From: RPQJ01 sp963706755
GTDB taxonomy: Bacteria > Pseudomonadota > Gammaproteobacteria > Steroidobacterales > Steroidobacteraceae
Reading direction: 5' to 3'
DNA: 64,000 nt
NCBI GenBank assembly: GCA_963706755.1
Contig: CAVPNH010000020.1
Coordinates: 1 to 64,000 of the forward strand
Positions 30,253 through 38,686 of the stretch are shown here, one piece after another. Positions within the stretch are counted from its first letter, which is position 1, and every line of letters begins with the position of its first letter. Position numbers and translations under genes: made by a program. The notes beneath the pieces are model-generated. The model was not told where the DNA came from. It searched no databases and saw nothing but the letters and a program-made list of their open reading frames with translations.

Positions 30253-31421
30253 GTACCTGGCGCATCGCGATCGTCGGCGCGAACTTCGCGGGGCTCTCGG
30301 CCGCGCAGCGCCTGGGCTCGAAATACGACGTCACGGTGATCGACCGTTCGCCGTGGTTCGAGTGGCGGCCCAGCATCCACGAGATCGTGTCCGGATTGAA
30401 GCGACCGGCGGACCTGCGTCTCCCGCGCGCGCGCCTCGTGGCACAGGCCGGCCATCGATTCCTGCGCGCCGAGGTCGCCGACATCGACCCGCGGGCCGGC
30501 CGGCTCACGACGTCGGACGACAGGCAGGTCGAGTTCGACGCCTGCATCGTTGCCGTCGGTGGTGTTAGCCATTCGTTCGGTGTCGCAGGCGCCGCTCGCT
30601 ACGCACTGCCCTTGAAGACCGTCGACGACGGCGTCGCGATCGGGCGCAGGCTGAAGGCGCTGGCGCGCGGGCGGAACAGGATGTCGGTCGTGATCGTCGG
30701 GGCAGGGCTCGAGGGTATCGAGGTCCTGGGCGAGATCCTGCGTCGGTACCGTGATCGCGAGTCACTGGACATGACCGTCGTCGAGGCCGGTCCGAGATTG
30801 ATGCCGGGCAGCCCGTCCGCGCTCGATGCGACGGTGCGCAGGCATTGCGCCGGTCTAGACGTGCGATTCGTGACCCGGACGGCGGTGCAATCGGTGACCC
30901 GGAGTCGTGTCCACCTGAGTTCCGGGAAAGCCATCCGCTCGGACCTCACGCTCTGGACCGTCGGTGCGACGGCGCCGGCGCTGCTCAAGGACTCGCGGCT
31001 CGCGGACAAGCGCAACCGCTGGGCGCCCGTGACCCGGGCGCTGCGCAGCCGCAGCTTCGACAACGTGTTCGTCGCGGGCGATGCCGCGACCCTGCCGCGG
31101 CGCCTCGCGAAGCAGGCCTATTACGCGATGCAGATGGGCGAGTTCGCGGCCGAGAATGCCATGCGCGCCGTGGCCGGCCGCAGGCTGCGCGAATTCGTTC
31201 CGGTCCCGAAGCCGATGCTGGTGGCATTCGGCGACCTGGACACGTTCCTCGTGTCCGGACGTTCGGTGATCGCCTCGCCGACGCTTGCCGCAGCGAAGGA
31301 GCTGGTGTTCCAGGCCACGATGGCGCAGATCGACCCGCCGCTCCGCACGGCGCCTATGATTGCGCTCGGCAGCCGCCTCGGCCGGCTGGTCCTTCCTCAG
31401 TCGCGCGCCAGCAGGACCTGA
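30249..31421 (+). CDS. FAD-dependent pyridine-nucleotide oxidoreductase (NDH-2-like)
   Basis: 390 residues from GTG 30249, overlapping the protease stop as GTGA. FAD motif IAIVGANFAGLSAA at the start, a second dinucleotide motif VVIVGAGLEGIEVL near residue 145, and the FAD-ribityl motif DNVFVAGDAA near 275. KQAYYAMQMGEFAAEN follows as in type II NADH dehydrogenases and sulfide:quinone reductases. No paired redox cysteines. Likely moves electrons from NAD(P)H to quinone or a partner. Its last 25 bases overlap a cyclopropane-synthase remnant on the other strand. Confidence 0.82.
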   Translation: MSTWRIAIVGANFAGLSAAQRLGSKYDVTVIDRSPWFEWRPSIHEIVSGLKRPADLRLPRARLVAQAGHRFLRAEVADIDPRAGRLTTSDDRQVEFDACIVAVGGVSHSFGVAGAARYALPLKTVDDGVAIGRRLKALARGRNRMSVVIVGAGLEGIEVLGEILRRYRDRESLDMTVVEAGPRLMPGSPSALDATVRRHCAGLDVRFVTRTAVQSVTRSRVHLSSGKAIRSDLTLWTVGATAPALLKDSRLADKRNRWAPVTRALRSRSFDNVFVAGDAATLPRRLAKQAYYAMQMGEFAAENAMRAVAGRRLREFVPVPKPMLVAFGDLDTFLVSGRSVIASPTLAAAKELVFQATMAQIDPPLRTAPMIALGSRLGRLVLPQSRASRT

Positions 31422-31564
31422 ACGTCCCCGAGCGCGTGCTCGGCGAATCCGGCCTCGCAGTAGCAGAGGTAGAACTCCCAAGTCCGCGTGAAGCTCCGGG
31501 TAGCGGACGAGGCCCGGAACCAGAGAAGACCTCCCGGTGAAATTCTCGCTTGCGCGGACTCAGC
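31397..31564 (-). pseudogene. Carboxy-terminal remnant of cyclopropane-fatty-acid synthase
   Basis: Reading leftward, the open frame ends ...SFTRTWEFYLCYCEAGF then AEHALGDVQVLLARD and stop at 31397. This is the last 40 or so residues of CFA synthase (F-x-R-x-W-E-F-Y-L-x-Y-C-E-A-G-F ... G-D-x-Q). Nothing upstream in any frame continues the enzyme; an in-frame stop lies at 31565 and then the lipocalin gene ends. The remainder of the gene has been lost. The related methyltransferase at 32803-33918 may have replaced it. Confidence 0.65.
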
Positions 31565-31610
31565 CTACGTGGCTCCAGAGGAGGCCGTGTTCGCGTGGCC
31601 AAACGGCGTG

Positions 31611-32168
31611 TCACGGCGCCGGGTCCCCGGAAGGGCTGGCGCTCGAGTCCCAGCGCTGCGGCACCTTGCGCAGCAGCGATACGTCGTAGCCCTGGGCGGC
31701 GACGAACTGCACCAGGCGCTCGTAGTCTGCGTCCGGAATCGATGCAGTGCGTGCCATGATCCAGACGTAGTCGCGTGCGACCCGGGCGATCACGGTCTGT
31801 CCGTAGTCCGGCGACACGTACGCGATGCGGTAGTCCGCCTTCACCGGCCAGACAAATCGCATTCCCCACACGGCGTTCGACTCGTGGTCGAACACGAACC
31901 CGCGCGGGGTGTAGCGGCGGGGCTTGCCGTCGAATCCGCCTTCCCGGAAGGTGAAGGTGGTTTCGATAGTGCCGTCGAGCGCGAGACGGTACGACTCGAC
32001 GGCGTTGTAGGCGTCGCGCTCGATGAAGGTCGGTATCGATGCGATCACGTACCAGTCACCCATGAACCGCGCGAGGTCCACCTTCGGCGCCTGCTCGAGC
32101 GGCGGCTTCGGGGCGCTCTGGCAGCCCGAGAGCAGGAACGCCGCGGCAAGCAGGATACGGGCTGTCAT
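31611..32168 (-). CDS. blc: Outer-membrane lipocalin lipoprotein (Blc-type)
   Basis: 185 residues from ATG 32168, with GGGAG ahead; a GTG at 32186 overlaps the preceding stop and is the alternative. The lipobox is LLSGC. The lipocalin core shows DLARFMGDWYVIASIPTFIER (G-x-W), YNAVESYRL, and YRIAYVSPDYGQTVIARV..YVWIMART. Blc proteins bind fatty acids or lysophospholipids at the outer membrane. Last gene of the LitR operon, matching other LitR clusters where lipocalin and lipid-modifying enzymes occur together. Confidence 0.87.
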   Translation of the reverse strand: MTARILLAAAFLLSGCQSAPKPPLEQAPKVDLARFMGDWYVIASIPTFIERDAYNAVESYRLALDGTIETTFTFREGGFDGKPRRYTPRGFVFDHESNAVWGMRFVWPVKADYRIAYVSPDYGQTVIARVARDYVWIMARTASIPDADYERLVQFVAAQGYDVSLLRKVPQRWDSSASPSGDPAP

Positions 32169-32182
32169 CGCGATACTCCCGG

Positions 32183-32806
32183 TCACATCAACTCATAGCG
32201 GAGGCTCCGGCCGCCCGCGGCCGGCGCTTCGAGCGCCACCCAGCGACCGCCCGCGTACCAGAGATCGATCTGCAGGTCCTTCCCGGTGATGCGATGGCGT
32301 TGCGCGGCGAGCCGCTGGCCCCTGACGGCCACGGTCTCCTCGCCGAGTGACGTGACCGTCACGGGCAGCAGCTCACCGGTCTGCGAGTTCAGCAGTTGCC
32401 GCTCATCGAGGATGCGCGGGTTCCAGTAGGCGAAGCTCATGACGCAGCCCGGGTGCTCGCTGCGTTGTTTCGGGCGATTGACCACCAGCCGGCCATCGCG
32501 CTCGGCGGCGTCGACGGACTCGCGGCGGCCGTTGTCGTCGGTGCGCGCGACCAGTGTACGAAGGCAGTCACCATCCCAGCGCTCGACGGCCTCGTGGTCG
32601 TAGCGATAGGCGCTCAGGAACAGCACGCGCACGTCGAACCGTGCCTCGCTGCGCAGTTCGCTCTCGCCGTCCTTCACGCTCAGCGTGTAGCGGTGCTGCC
32701 CGATCTCCCGTCCGTCGAGCAGCACGCGGAAATTCCACGCGTCGGGCTGTGCGACGGCCAGCGTCGGGGCGAGAGTCGCGGCGAGCAGGAGGAGGGTGCG
32801 CATCAT
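32183..32806 (-). CDS. DUF6134-like secreted protein
   Basis: 207 residues with a signal peptide (MRTLLLLAATLAPTLAVAQ). The mature part is all-beta: FRVLLDGREIGQHRYTLS, EARFDVRVLFLSAYRYDHEAVERW, GCVMSFAYWNPRILDERQLLNSQTGEL. This matches uncharacterised proteins found in LitR/lipid clusters. It overlaps the methyltransferase stop as ATGA, and its stop overlaps the possible GTG start of blc. Periplasmic, function unknown. Confidence 0.68.
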   Translation of the reverse strand: MMRTLLLLAATLAPTLAVAQPDAWNFRVLLDGREIGQHRYTLSVKDGESELRSEARFDVRVLFLSAYRYDHEAVERWDGDCLRTLVARTDDNGRRESVDAAERDGRLVVNRPKQRSEHPGCVMSFAYWNPRILDERQLLNSQTGELLPVTVTSLGEETVAVRGQRLAAQRHRITGKDLQIDLWYAGGRWVALEAPAAGGRSLRYELM

Positions 32807-33918
32807 CTGCGTTCGGGCGCTTCGGGCGCGGGGGCGTGGCCCTCAGGGCGTCCCGCGACGACGCGCGGGAAAGCCATGGGTCGCTCGAACAGGTAATGAC
32901 TGACCCACCACTCCTGCCCGCCGCGATAGCCGAACATCTCGGCGCAGGCCATGAAGAATATCCGCCAGCGCTGCAGCCACATGGCGGCGCTCGGCTGGCC
33001 GTAGGTACGCGCCATCACGGCCAGCACCTCGTCCCGGCGGGCGTCCACGTTCGCGAGCCAGGCGTTGGCGGTTCTTTCGTAATGCCTGCCGTCCCAGCGC
33101 CAGCGGCTCACGAAGCGCAGCTGGTCCTGGAACCGCAGCGCGAGTTCGTCGCTCGGCATGATGCCGCCCGAGAAGAAATGGCGACTCATCCAGTCGGCCG
33201 GCCCCTGGTCCACGAACGCGTACGGCGTGGCGCGGTGACAGAAGACGTGCATGAAGAAGCGTCCGCCCGGGTTCAGCCAGTCGTGCACGCGGGCGAAGAG
33301 CGCGGGCCAGTTGCGCATGTGCTCGAACATCTCCACCGATACCACGCGGTCGAAGCGCTGCCCGGTCGAGAAGTGGTTCATGTCGGCAGTGAGCACTGCC
33401 ACGTTGCCGAGACCCCGCCGCGCGGCCTCCTCGAGGATCCAGGTACGTTGCGAGCGAGAGTTCGATACCGCGGTGATGCTGCTCCTCGGGTACCGCGTGG
33501 CCATCCACAGCGTGAGCGAGCCCCAGCCGCATCCCAGTTCCAGGATCGACTGGCCGTCCTCGAGCGCCGCGTGCTCGCAGGTCGCGGCGAGTGCTTCGGC
33601 CTCGGCCTGCGCGAGGGTCTCCGCGCCGTCGGGCCACCAGGCGCTGCTGTACTTGTGGTGCGGGCCGAGCGCGAGGGCGAAGAAGTCGGCCGGCACCTCG
33701 TAGTGCTGGGTGTTCGCGAGGTGAGGCAACGGGGCGATCTCCGACTCCGCCATCGAGCGCGCGAATGCCTCCGTTGCGACCGATGCGATTTCGCAGTCGC
33801 CCGCCCCGATTTCCGACAGCCTTTGCTCGCACAGGCGGCGGATTCCCGCGCGGATGACCGCGTCGGGGACGTACCCCTGCTCGACCCAGTTGATGGCGAA
33901 GCGGGTGGCCTGGTTCAT
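32803..33918 (-). CDS. SAM-dependent methyltransferase, cyclopropane-synthase-like
   Basis: 371 residues. The SAM motif is ILELGCGWGSLTLWMA near residue 125, with VSVEMFEHMRNW and GGRFFMHVFCHR after it. HYEVPADFFALALGPHHKYSSAWW matches the region before the SAM motif in CFA synthases. It lacks the usual carboxy-terminal WEFYL..CEAGF segment, ending instead in a Pro/Ala tail. It may methylate unsaturated fatty acyl chains, for example in furan- or cyclopropane-fatty-acid formation. Overlaps litR by 4 bp (ATGA). Activity inferred from family and cluster. Confidence 0.8.
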   Translation of the reverse strand: MNQATRFAINWVEQGYVPDAVIRAGIRRLCEQRLSEIGAGDCEIASVATEAFARSMAESEIAPLPHLANTQHYEVPADFFALALGPHHKYSSAWWPDGAETLAQAEAEALAATCEHAALEDGQSILELGCGWGSLTLWMATRYPRSSITAVSNSRSQRTWILEEAARRGLGNVAVLTADMNHFSTGQRFDRVVSVEMFEHMRNWPALFARVHDWLNPGGRFFMHVFCHRATPYAFVDQGPADWMSRHFFSGGIMPSDELALRFQDQLRFVSRWRWDGRHYERTANAWLANVDARRDEVLAVMARTYGQPSAAMWLQRWRIFFMACAEMFGYRGGQEWWVSHYLFERPMAFPRVVAGRPEGHAPAPEAPERR

Positions 33919-34829
33919 GTCGCTGTCTCCTGGCGCGCGAGCGCCGCCGCGATGAAGCGCACGCCGTCCTCGGGCGCGGAGCCGAGCGCGACGGCTCCGG
34001 CAGCGGTGACGGCAGCGCGATGCCGCATGGCCGTCGAGCCGCCGACGAACACGGGCACCTTCACCTGGCGTACCAGCTTCGGCAATTCGCGCTCCAGCAG
34101 CCCAGCCGGGGGATCGACTGAGGAGGAGAGGACCACCGCGTCGCAGCCGGAGCGCGCGCGCGCCTCGGCCACGTCCTCGAGCGGCGTGTCCGCCCCGAGC
34201 AGGACCGGACGCAGGCCGGCATCCTGTGCCTCCAGCGCGAACATCAGCAGGCCGATCTCGTGCTGTTCGCCGGGTGCGCAGGCGGCGAGGATCCGCGGGC
34301 CGCTCGCGTATCGCATGCGATGCTGCAGCCGCGCGCCGAGCTTGCTGCGCAGGTAGGTCGAGAAGAAGTGCTCCTCGGCGATCGCGCCGGCCATGCGCTG
34401 CCAGCGTTCGCCTAGGCGGACGAGCAGCGGCACGATCACCTGGCTGGTGACGGTCTCCACGGAGTGCACGGACAGCGCTCCGTCGTAGATCCGGTCGAGT
34501 TCCAGTTCATCGAAGCGCGATATGGCCGCAGCCATCGAGTCGACGTACGCCGACCACGGCCCGCGCCCGCGGGCCGCCGGGCCGCGCGCCCCTGGCTCGG
34601 CCTCGAGCAACTCGTTCACCTGGCTGATCGGCACGCCGCGTTCGACGAGCACCAGCACCCTGCGGATGAGTTCGACGTGCTGATGCGTGTAGAGACGGTG
34701 CCCCTTGGGCGTGCGCAGCGGTCGGATGAGCCCGTAGCGCCGCTCCCATGCGCGCAGCGTGACGGGATTGACGCCCGTCAGTGCGGAGATGGTGCGGATC
34801 GGGAGCTTTTCTCCGCCGGCGAGCGTCAT
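33915..34829 (-). CDS. litR: MerR-family B12-dependent photoreceptor repressor (LitR/CarH type)
   Basis: 304 residues from ATG 34829; a TTG at 34841 would add four. The MerR helix-turn-helix is IRTISALTGVNPVTLRAWERRYGL with the wing KGHRLYTHQHV. The B12-binding half shows the photoreceptor signature W-x9-E-H (WQRMAGAIAEEHFFSTYL) and the cobalamin-binding E-x-H-x-x-G (EQHEIG). CarH/LitR bind adenosylcobalamin as dark tetramers on DNA and fall apart in light. It heads an overlapping operon with the methyltransferase, DUF6134 and lipocalin genes. TGTACA-type repeats upstream fit autoregulation. Confidence 0.88.
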   Translation of the reverse strand: MTLAGGEKLPIRTISALTGVNPVTLRAWERRYGLIRPLRTPKGHRLYTHQHVELIRRVLVLVERGVPISQVNELLEAEPGARGPAARGRGPWSAYVDSMAAAISRFDELELDRIYDGALSVHSVETVTSQVIVPLLVRLGERWQRMAGAIAEEHFFSTYLRSKLGARLQHRMRYASGPRILAACAPGEQHEIGLLMFALEAQDAGLRPVLLGADTPLEDVAEARARSGCDAVVLSSSVDPPAGLLERELPKLVRQVKVPVFVGGSTAMRHRAAVTAAGAVALGSAPEDGVRFIAAALARQETAT

Positions 34830-34910
34830 GAGCTTGTACAAGGTCGGGCATTAAAGTGAGACAAAGCCTATACACCATCGCTGTACCACTCAAGATGGGC
34901 ACTCGTAATA

Positions 34911-34927
34911 TGTACATAACGTGGACA
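34911..34927. promoter_or_regulatory. Candidate LitR/CarH operator repeats
   Basis: TGTACA at 34911-34916 and TGGACA at 34922-34927 are direct repeats exactly 11 bp apart. CarH of Thermus is known to read 11-bp direct repeats with a T-x-x-A-C-A core. Further matches lie at 34836-34840 (inside TTGTACAA), 34869-34874 (TATACA) and 34882-34887 (TGTACC). They occupy the gap between litR and the divergent nnrU-like gene, so both may be light-controlled. Confidence 0.45.
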
Positions 34928-35033
34928 ATGGGCTGCCTGGCGCCCCCGGCAACGGCCGGCGGCACGGGCTTCGATCCACGGTCATGGCCCACGAACCCGC
35001 TAGAATCACCCCCTGATTCAACGGAGCGCGCCC

Positions 35034-35606
35034 GTGACACAACTCGTCCTCGGACTGGTGACGTTTCTCGGCATCCACTCGATTTCGATCTTTGCGCCGG
35101 GATGGCGCGACGCGATGGTGGCGCGCCTCGGCGCGAACAACTGGAAGCGGCTGTATTCGGTCGCCTCGCTCCTGACGTTCGTGCTGCTGGTGCACGGCTT
35201 CGGCGTGGCGAGGCAGGAGCCGGTGGTGCTCTACCAGCCGGCGACCTGGATGCGTCACCTTGCGCTGCTCGTGATGCTGCCGGCGTTCCCGTTGCTGCTC
35301 TCGGCCTATTTGCCCGGGCGCATCAAGGCCGCGGTGAAGCACCCGATGCTCACCGCGACCAAGACGTGGGCGCTCGCCCACCTGCTGGCGAACGGCATGC
35401 TGGCGGACGTGCTTCTCTTCGGCGGATTCCTCGCCTGGGCCGTCCTCGATCGCATCTCGGTCGGCAAGCGCCCCGTGCCCAAAGCGCAGGGGGCGCCTCC
35501 CGGAAAATACAACGACGCGATCGCGGTGGTTGGTGGCCTGCTGATCTATGGACTCTTCGTCGGCTGGGCTCACGCGCGATTGTTCGGCGTCGCCCCGATG
35601 CCCTGA
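35034..35606 (+). CDS. NnrU-family membrane protein
   Basis: 190 residues from GTG 35034. Hydrophobic segments at about 1-20, 40-62, 75-95, 110-135 and 160-182. FLGIHSISIFAPGWRDAMVARLG and HPMLTATKTWALAHLLANGMLADVLLFGGFLAWAV are the NnrU/MAPEG-like signature. NnrU proteins accompany nitrite and nitric oxide reduction in some bacteria, but no denitrification genes are near. Divergent from litR across about 200 bp. Confidence 0.85.
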   Translation: MTQLVLGLVTFLGIHSISIFAPGWRDAMVARLGANNWKRLYSVASLLTFVLLVHGFGVARQEPVVLYQPATWMRHLALLVMLPAFPLLLSAYLPGRIKAAVKHPMLTATKTWALAHLLANGMLADVLLFGGFLAWAVLDRISVGKRPVPKAQGAPPGKYNDAIAVVGGLLIYGLFVGWAHARLFGVAPMP

Positions 35607-35645
35607 GCGCGCCTGTATGCCGACCGTCCTGCAGCGAAGCGGCGC

Positions 35646-36125
35646 ATGACCGACACCGGCCTTCCGACGTACCTGAACCGCGGGCTCTCCCTGACCCACG
35701 CAGAGCTCTGCACGGAACTGGGCAAGGAACTCCTGTCGCTCTGCCAGTCGGTGACGGCGGACGGTCGCCTGAGCCCTGACGAACTCGAGGCATTGAAGCA
35801 GTGGCTCCGCGATGCGGAGACCGCCGCCATGCCGGCGGCGAAGCACCTGCGATGGGTCATCGCGAAGGTGCTCGCGGACGGGAAGATCACCCCGGAGGAA
35901 TACCGGGAAGTGCATCGAGCGGTCGAAGGCGCGCTGCCGTTCGATGCGCAGCGCGAGGCGATGGCCGCGCGACTCACGATCGAGGCCGAGGAGGAGGCCG
36001 CCACGCGTGCCGCGCGAGCGGAGCAGGGTCGAGATGGCGGGCCGCGGGGAGCCGTCCTTCGCGTGGTCGCGGCCGTCGCGCTGCTGCTCGTCCTGGGTGC
36101 CGCAGCGGCCTGGCTCCTCAGCTGA
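35646..36125 (+). CDS. TerB-like helical protein with carboxy-terminal membrane anchor
   Basis: 159 residues. LCQSVTADGRLSPDELEALKQWL and VIAKVLADGKITPEEYREVHRAV are two EF-hand-like, TerB-type helical repeats with acidic loops (ADGRLSPDE, ADGKITPEE). A basic stretch precedes one hydrophobic segment at 138-158, ending in Leu-Ser, so the protein is tail-anchored facing the cytosol. No tellurium genes are near; function unknown. Confidence 0.6.
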   Translation: MTDTGLPTYLNRGLSLTHAELCTELGKELLSLCQSVTADGRLSPDELEALKQWLRDAETAAMPAAKHLRWVIAKVLADGKITPEEYREVHRAVEGALPFDAQREAMAARLTIEAEEEAATRAARAEQGRDGGPRGAVLRVVAAVALLLVLGAAAAWLLS

Positions 36126-36228
36126 ACCCGGATCAGGCGCGGCGATTGAGCCGGCGGTCCTTTCGGCACTGACGAGACGCGCCGGTGCGATCTTCACTGC
36201 GGCGATGGCCCGGCTCCGTCAGCGCATC

Positions 36229-37989
36229 TCACGGGTTCTCGTCCGCCTCGAACAGGCTCTCGAGCTGGCGTGCCGATGCCACGGCCGTCGCGATGAGCTT
36301 GGTCTCGTCGTCACGCACCGAGGCCTGGGCCCGCAACGTTTCCTCGTCGATATCACGGAACCGACGCACCTGCGAGGCGGCCGCCTCGCGCGAGGTGCCG
36401 AGCGCCACGAGCACGGCCTCGGCGAGTTCCAGGCTCGAGGCGAACGTCTCGCGCCAGATCTCGGTGACACCTGCCTCCATCAGCCGGAAGGCGTGCTGGC
36501 GATTTCGCGCGCGTGCAAGGACGCGCAGGTTCGGGAAATGCCTGCGCGCGACCTCCGCCGTGCGCACCGAGGCGTCGACGTCGTCGATCGCGATCACCAG
36601 CACCGACGCCTGCGCGGCGCCTGCGGAGCGCAGCATTTCGAGGCGTGACGCGTCGCCGTAATACAGTCGATTGCCGAATCGGCGCACGAAATCCACCTGC
36701 GCCTGGCTGATCTCGAGCGCAGTGAAGCGGATGCGCCGCGCGCGGAGCACGCGCGCCACGATCTGGCCGAACCGGCCGAGCCCGGCGAGCAGCACCCGAG
36801 GTTCCTCCGGCTCGAAGGTGTCGAAGGCCGGCGCGGCCGCGGCGGGCTTCAAGCGGCGCGCGAGCCTGTCGGCGCCCGCGATCAGGAGCGGGGCCGCGAC
36901 CATCGACAGCGTGACCACGATGACGAGCAGGTCGGCGGTGGCGCGGGGCAGTAGCCCGCCGCCCGCCGCCAGGGCCAGCAGCACGAACGCGAATTCACCG
37001 CCGCCCGCCAGCGCGACAGCGAGGCGCCACGCAGTCGCCCGGTCCTGCCGCGCAATCCGCGCTGCGAAGCCGACGGCGAGCATCTTGACGGCGAGGTAGC
37101 CGAGAGTGAGCGCGAGTACCTTGAATGGGGACTGGAGCAGCACGCCGAGGTTGGCGGACATGCCGACGGCCATGAAGAAGAGTCCGAGCAGCAGGCCCTT
37201 GAAGGGCTCGATGTCCGCCTCGAGCTCGTGGCGGTATTCGCTGTCGGCGAGCAGCACGCCGGCCATGAACGCGCCGAGCGCCATCGAAAGACCGACCGAC
37301 TCGAAGAGCAGCGCCGTGCCGACGACGACCAGCAGCGCGGCTGCGGTGAAGGCTTCCTGCGCGCGCGTCCCGGCGATGACGCGCAGCGCCGGGCGCAGTG
37401 CGTAGCGCCCGGCGGCGATCACGATCGCGGCGGCCACCAGCGGTATCGCGATCGCTTTCCAGTCGAGCGCCGCGGAACCCGCGCCGCCTACCATGGGCAG
37501 GACGACGAGGGCCGGCATGATTGCGAGGTCCTGGAACAGCAGGATCGCAAACGCGGAGCGGCCATGGCGCGCAGTGAGCTCGCCGCGCTCGGCCAGCACC
37601 TGCAGGACCAGCGCCGTCGACGAGAGCGACAGCGCGAATGCAGTGATGAATGCGGTGGGCCATGGCAGTCCGAGCGAGAACGCCGCCGCCGCAAGCACGG
37701 CGGTCGTGAGCGCAACCTGCACGCCGCCGGCGCCGAAGACGGCGTGACGCATCACCCAGAGGCGGGACGGTTGCAACTCGAGCCCGATCACGAACAGCAG
37801 CAGCACGACGCCGAACTCGGCGAAGTGCAGGATGTTCTCGACGTCCTGGAAAAGCGCGAGCCCCCAGGGCCCGATCACCACGCCGGCCGCGAGGTACCCG
37901 AGCACTGCGCTGAGTTTGAATCGCCGGAACAAGGGCACGGCGATGACCGTGGCGGCGAGAAGTACGGCGACCTGGCCTGTGAGTGTCAT
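36229..37989 (-). CDS. Kef-type monovalent cation:proton antiporter (CPA2) with TrkA-N domain
   Basis: 586 residues. Twelve or so membrane segments to about residue 380, with the conserved FGVVLLLFVIGLELQPSRLW and SLSSTALVLQVLAERGEL and the family's LFFMAVGMSANL. LLFQDLAIMPAL carries the ion-path Asp. The cytosolic part has a Rossmann TrkA-N domain starting RVLLAGLGRFGQIVARVL and YYGDASRLEMLRSAG. It resembles KefB/KefC potassium efflux systems that protect against electrophiles. No KefF/KefG partner is adjacent. Confidence 0.88.
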   Translation of the reverse strand: MTLTGQVAVLLAATVIAVPLFRRFKLSAVLGYLAAGVVIGPWGLALFQDVENILHFAEFGVVLLLFVIGLELQPSRLWVMRHAVFGAGGVQVALTTAVLAAAAFSLGLPWPTAFITAFALSLSSTALVLQVLAERGELTARHGRSAFAILLFQDLAIMPALVVLPMVGGAGSAALDWKAIAIPLVAAAIVIAAGRYALRPALRVIAGTRAQEAFTAAALLVVVGTALLFESVGLSMALGAFMAGVLLADSEYRHELEADIEPFKGLLLGLFFMAVGMSANLGVLLQSPFKVLALTLGYLAVKMLAVGFAARIARQDRATAWRLAVALAGGGEFAFVLLALAAGGGLLPRATADLLVIVVTLSMVAAPLLIAGADRLARRLKPAAAAPAFDTFEPEEPRVLLAGLGRFGQIVARVLRARRIRFTALEISQAQVDFVRRFGNRLYYGDASRLEMLRSAGAAQASVLVIAIDDVDASVRTAEVARRHFPNLRVLARARNRQHAFRLMEAGVTEIWRETFASSLELAEAVLVALGTSREAAASQVRRFRDIDEETLRAQASVRDDETKLIATAVASARQLESLFEADENP

Positions 37990-38073
37990 GAGCTCCCCGT
38001 CGATGCGCGCAGGGGAGGGACGATGGACCAGATGCCGCGCTGGAGCAACGGCAACGCGGGGAGCGGGTGATCG

Positions 38074-38556
38074 TCAGCCGGGCGGCGCCGGCTCCGGCTC
38101 CGACTTCGGCAGTTCGAATTCGCCACTGGACTCGAAGCGGTGGGTGTTGAATACCCCGCCGTTCAGCTTGCCGCTCATCCTGTAGCGGACCTGGTCCACC
38201 GGCTGGCCGTCGAGAATGCCGACGACCTGCCGCACCATGCGCAGCACGGAGACGGTCACGGGGACCGAGACCACGGCCTCGCCGAACCCGGGCACGATGC
38301 CGCTCTCGTCGCTCACGCCGCTCGCGAAGGTCTTGTCCTGCACCTCGAGCTCCACGTAGACGCCGGAGAATTCGATCGGCGTCTCATTGGGGTTCTGCAC
38401 CCTGAGCCTGACCAGCATGCGGATCTCCATGCCTTCGCCGGGCAGCCCCTCGACGCCGGCCACGGTGACCTGAAGCGGATCCGTGTGCGGCATGCTGGCG
38501 CAGGCGGTCATCGCGAGCGCGGCAACGGCCAGCAGGAACAGGCGTCGGTTGGTCAT
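38074..38556 (-). CDS. LEA type 2 (LEA14-like) lipoprotein
   Basis: 160 residues from the ATG at 38556. Lipobox LAMTAC places the mature protein in the periplasm. The domain shows GMEIRMLVRLRVQNPNETPIEF, the typical WHy/LEA14 strand with N-P-N, and VSVPVTVSVLRMVRQVVG. LEA14-fold proteins bind hydrophobic surfaces and are linked to desiccation and envelope stress; exact role unknown. Confidence 0.82.
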   Translation of the reverse strand: MTNRRLFLLAVAALAMTACASMPHTDPLQVTVAGVEGLPGEGMEIRMLVRLRVQNPNETPIEFSGVYVELEVQDKTFASGVSDESGIVPGFGEAVVSVPVTVSVLRMVRQVVGILDGQPVDQVRYRMSGKLNGGVFNTHRFESSGEFELPKSEPEPAPPG

Positions 38557-38686
38557 GGCGAGCACACCTCGGGCAGTCCAGGCTGTCCCAAGATAACTCC
38601 CCGAACCGCAGGGCATACGGCCGAAACTGTCGCGGCCCGGAGACAACCGGCCGCCGCCGACCTGCCGGTCGAGCGACCGGGCCGCT

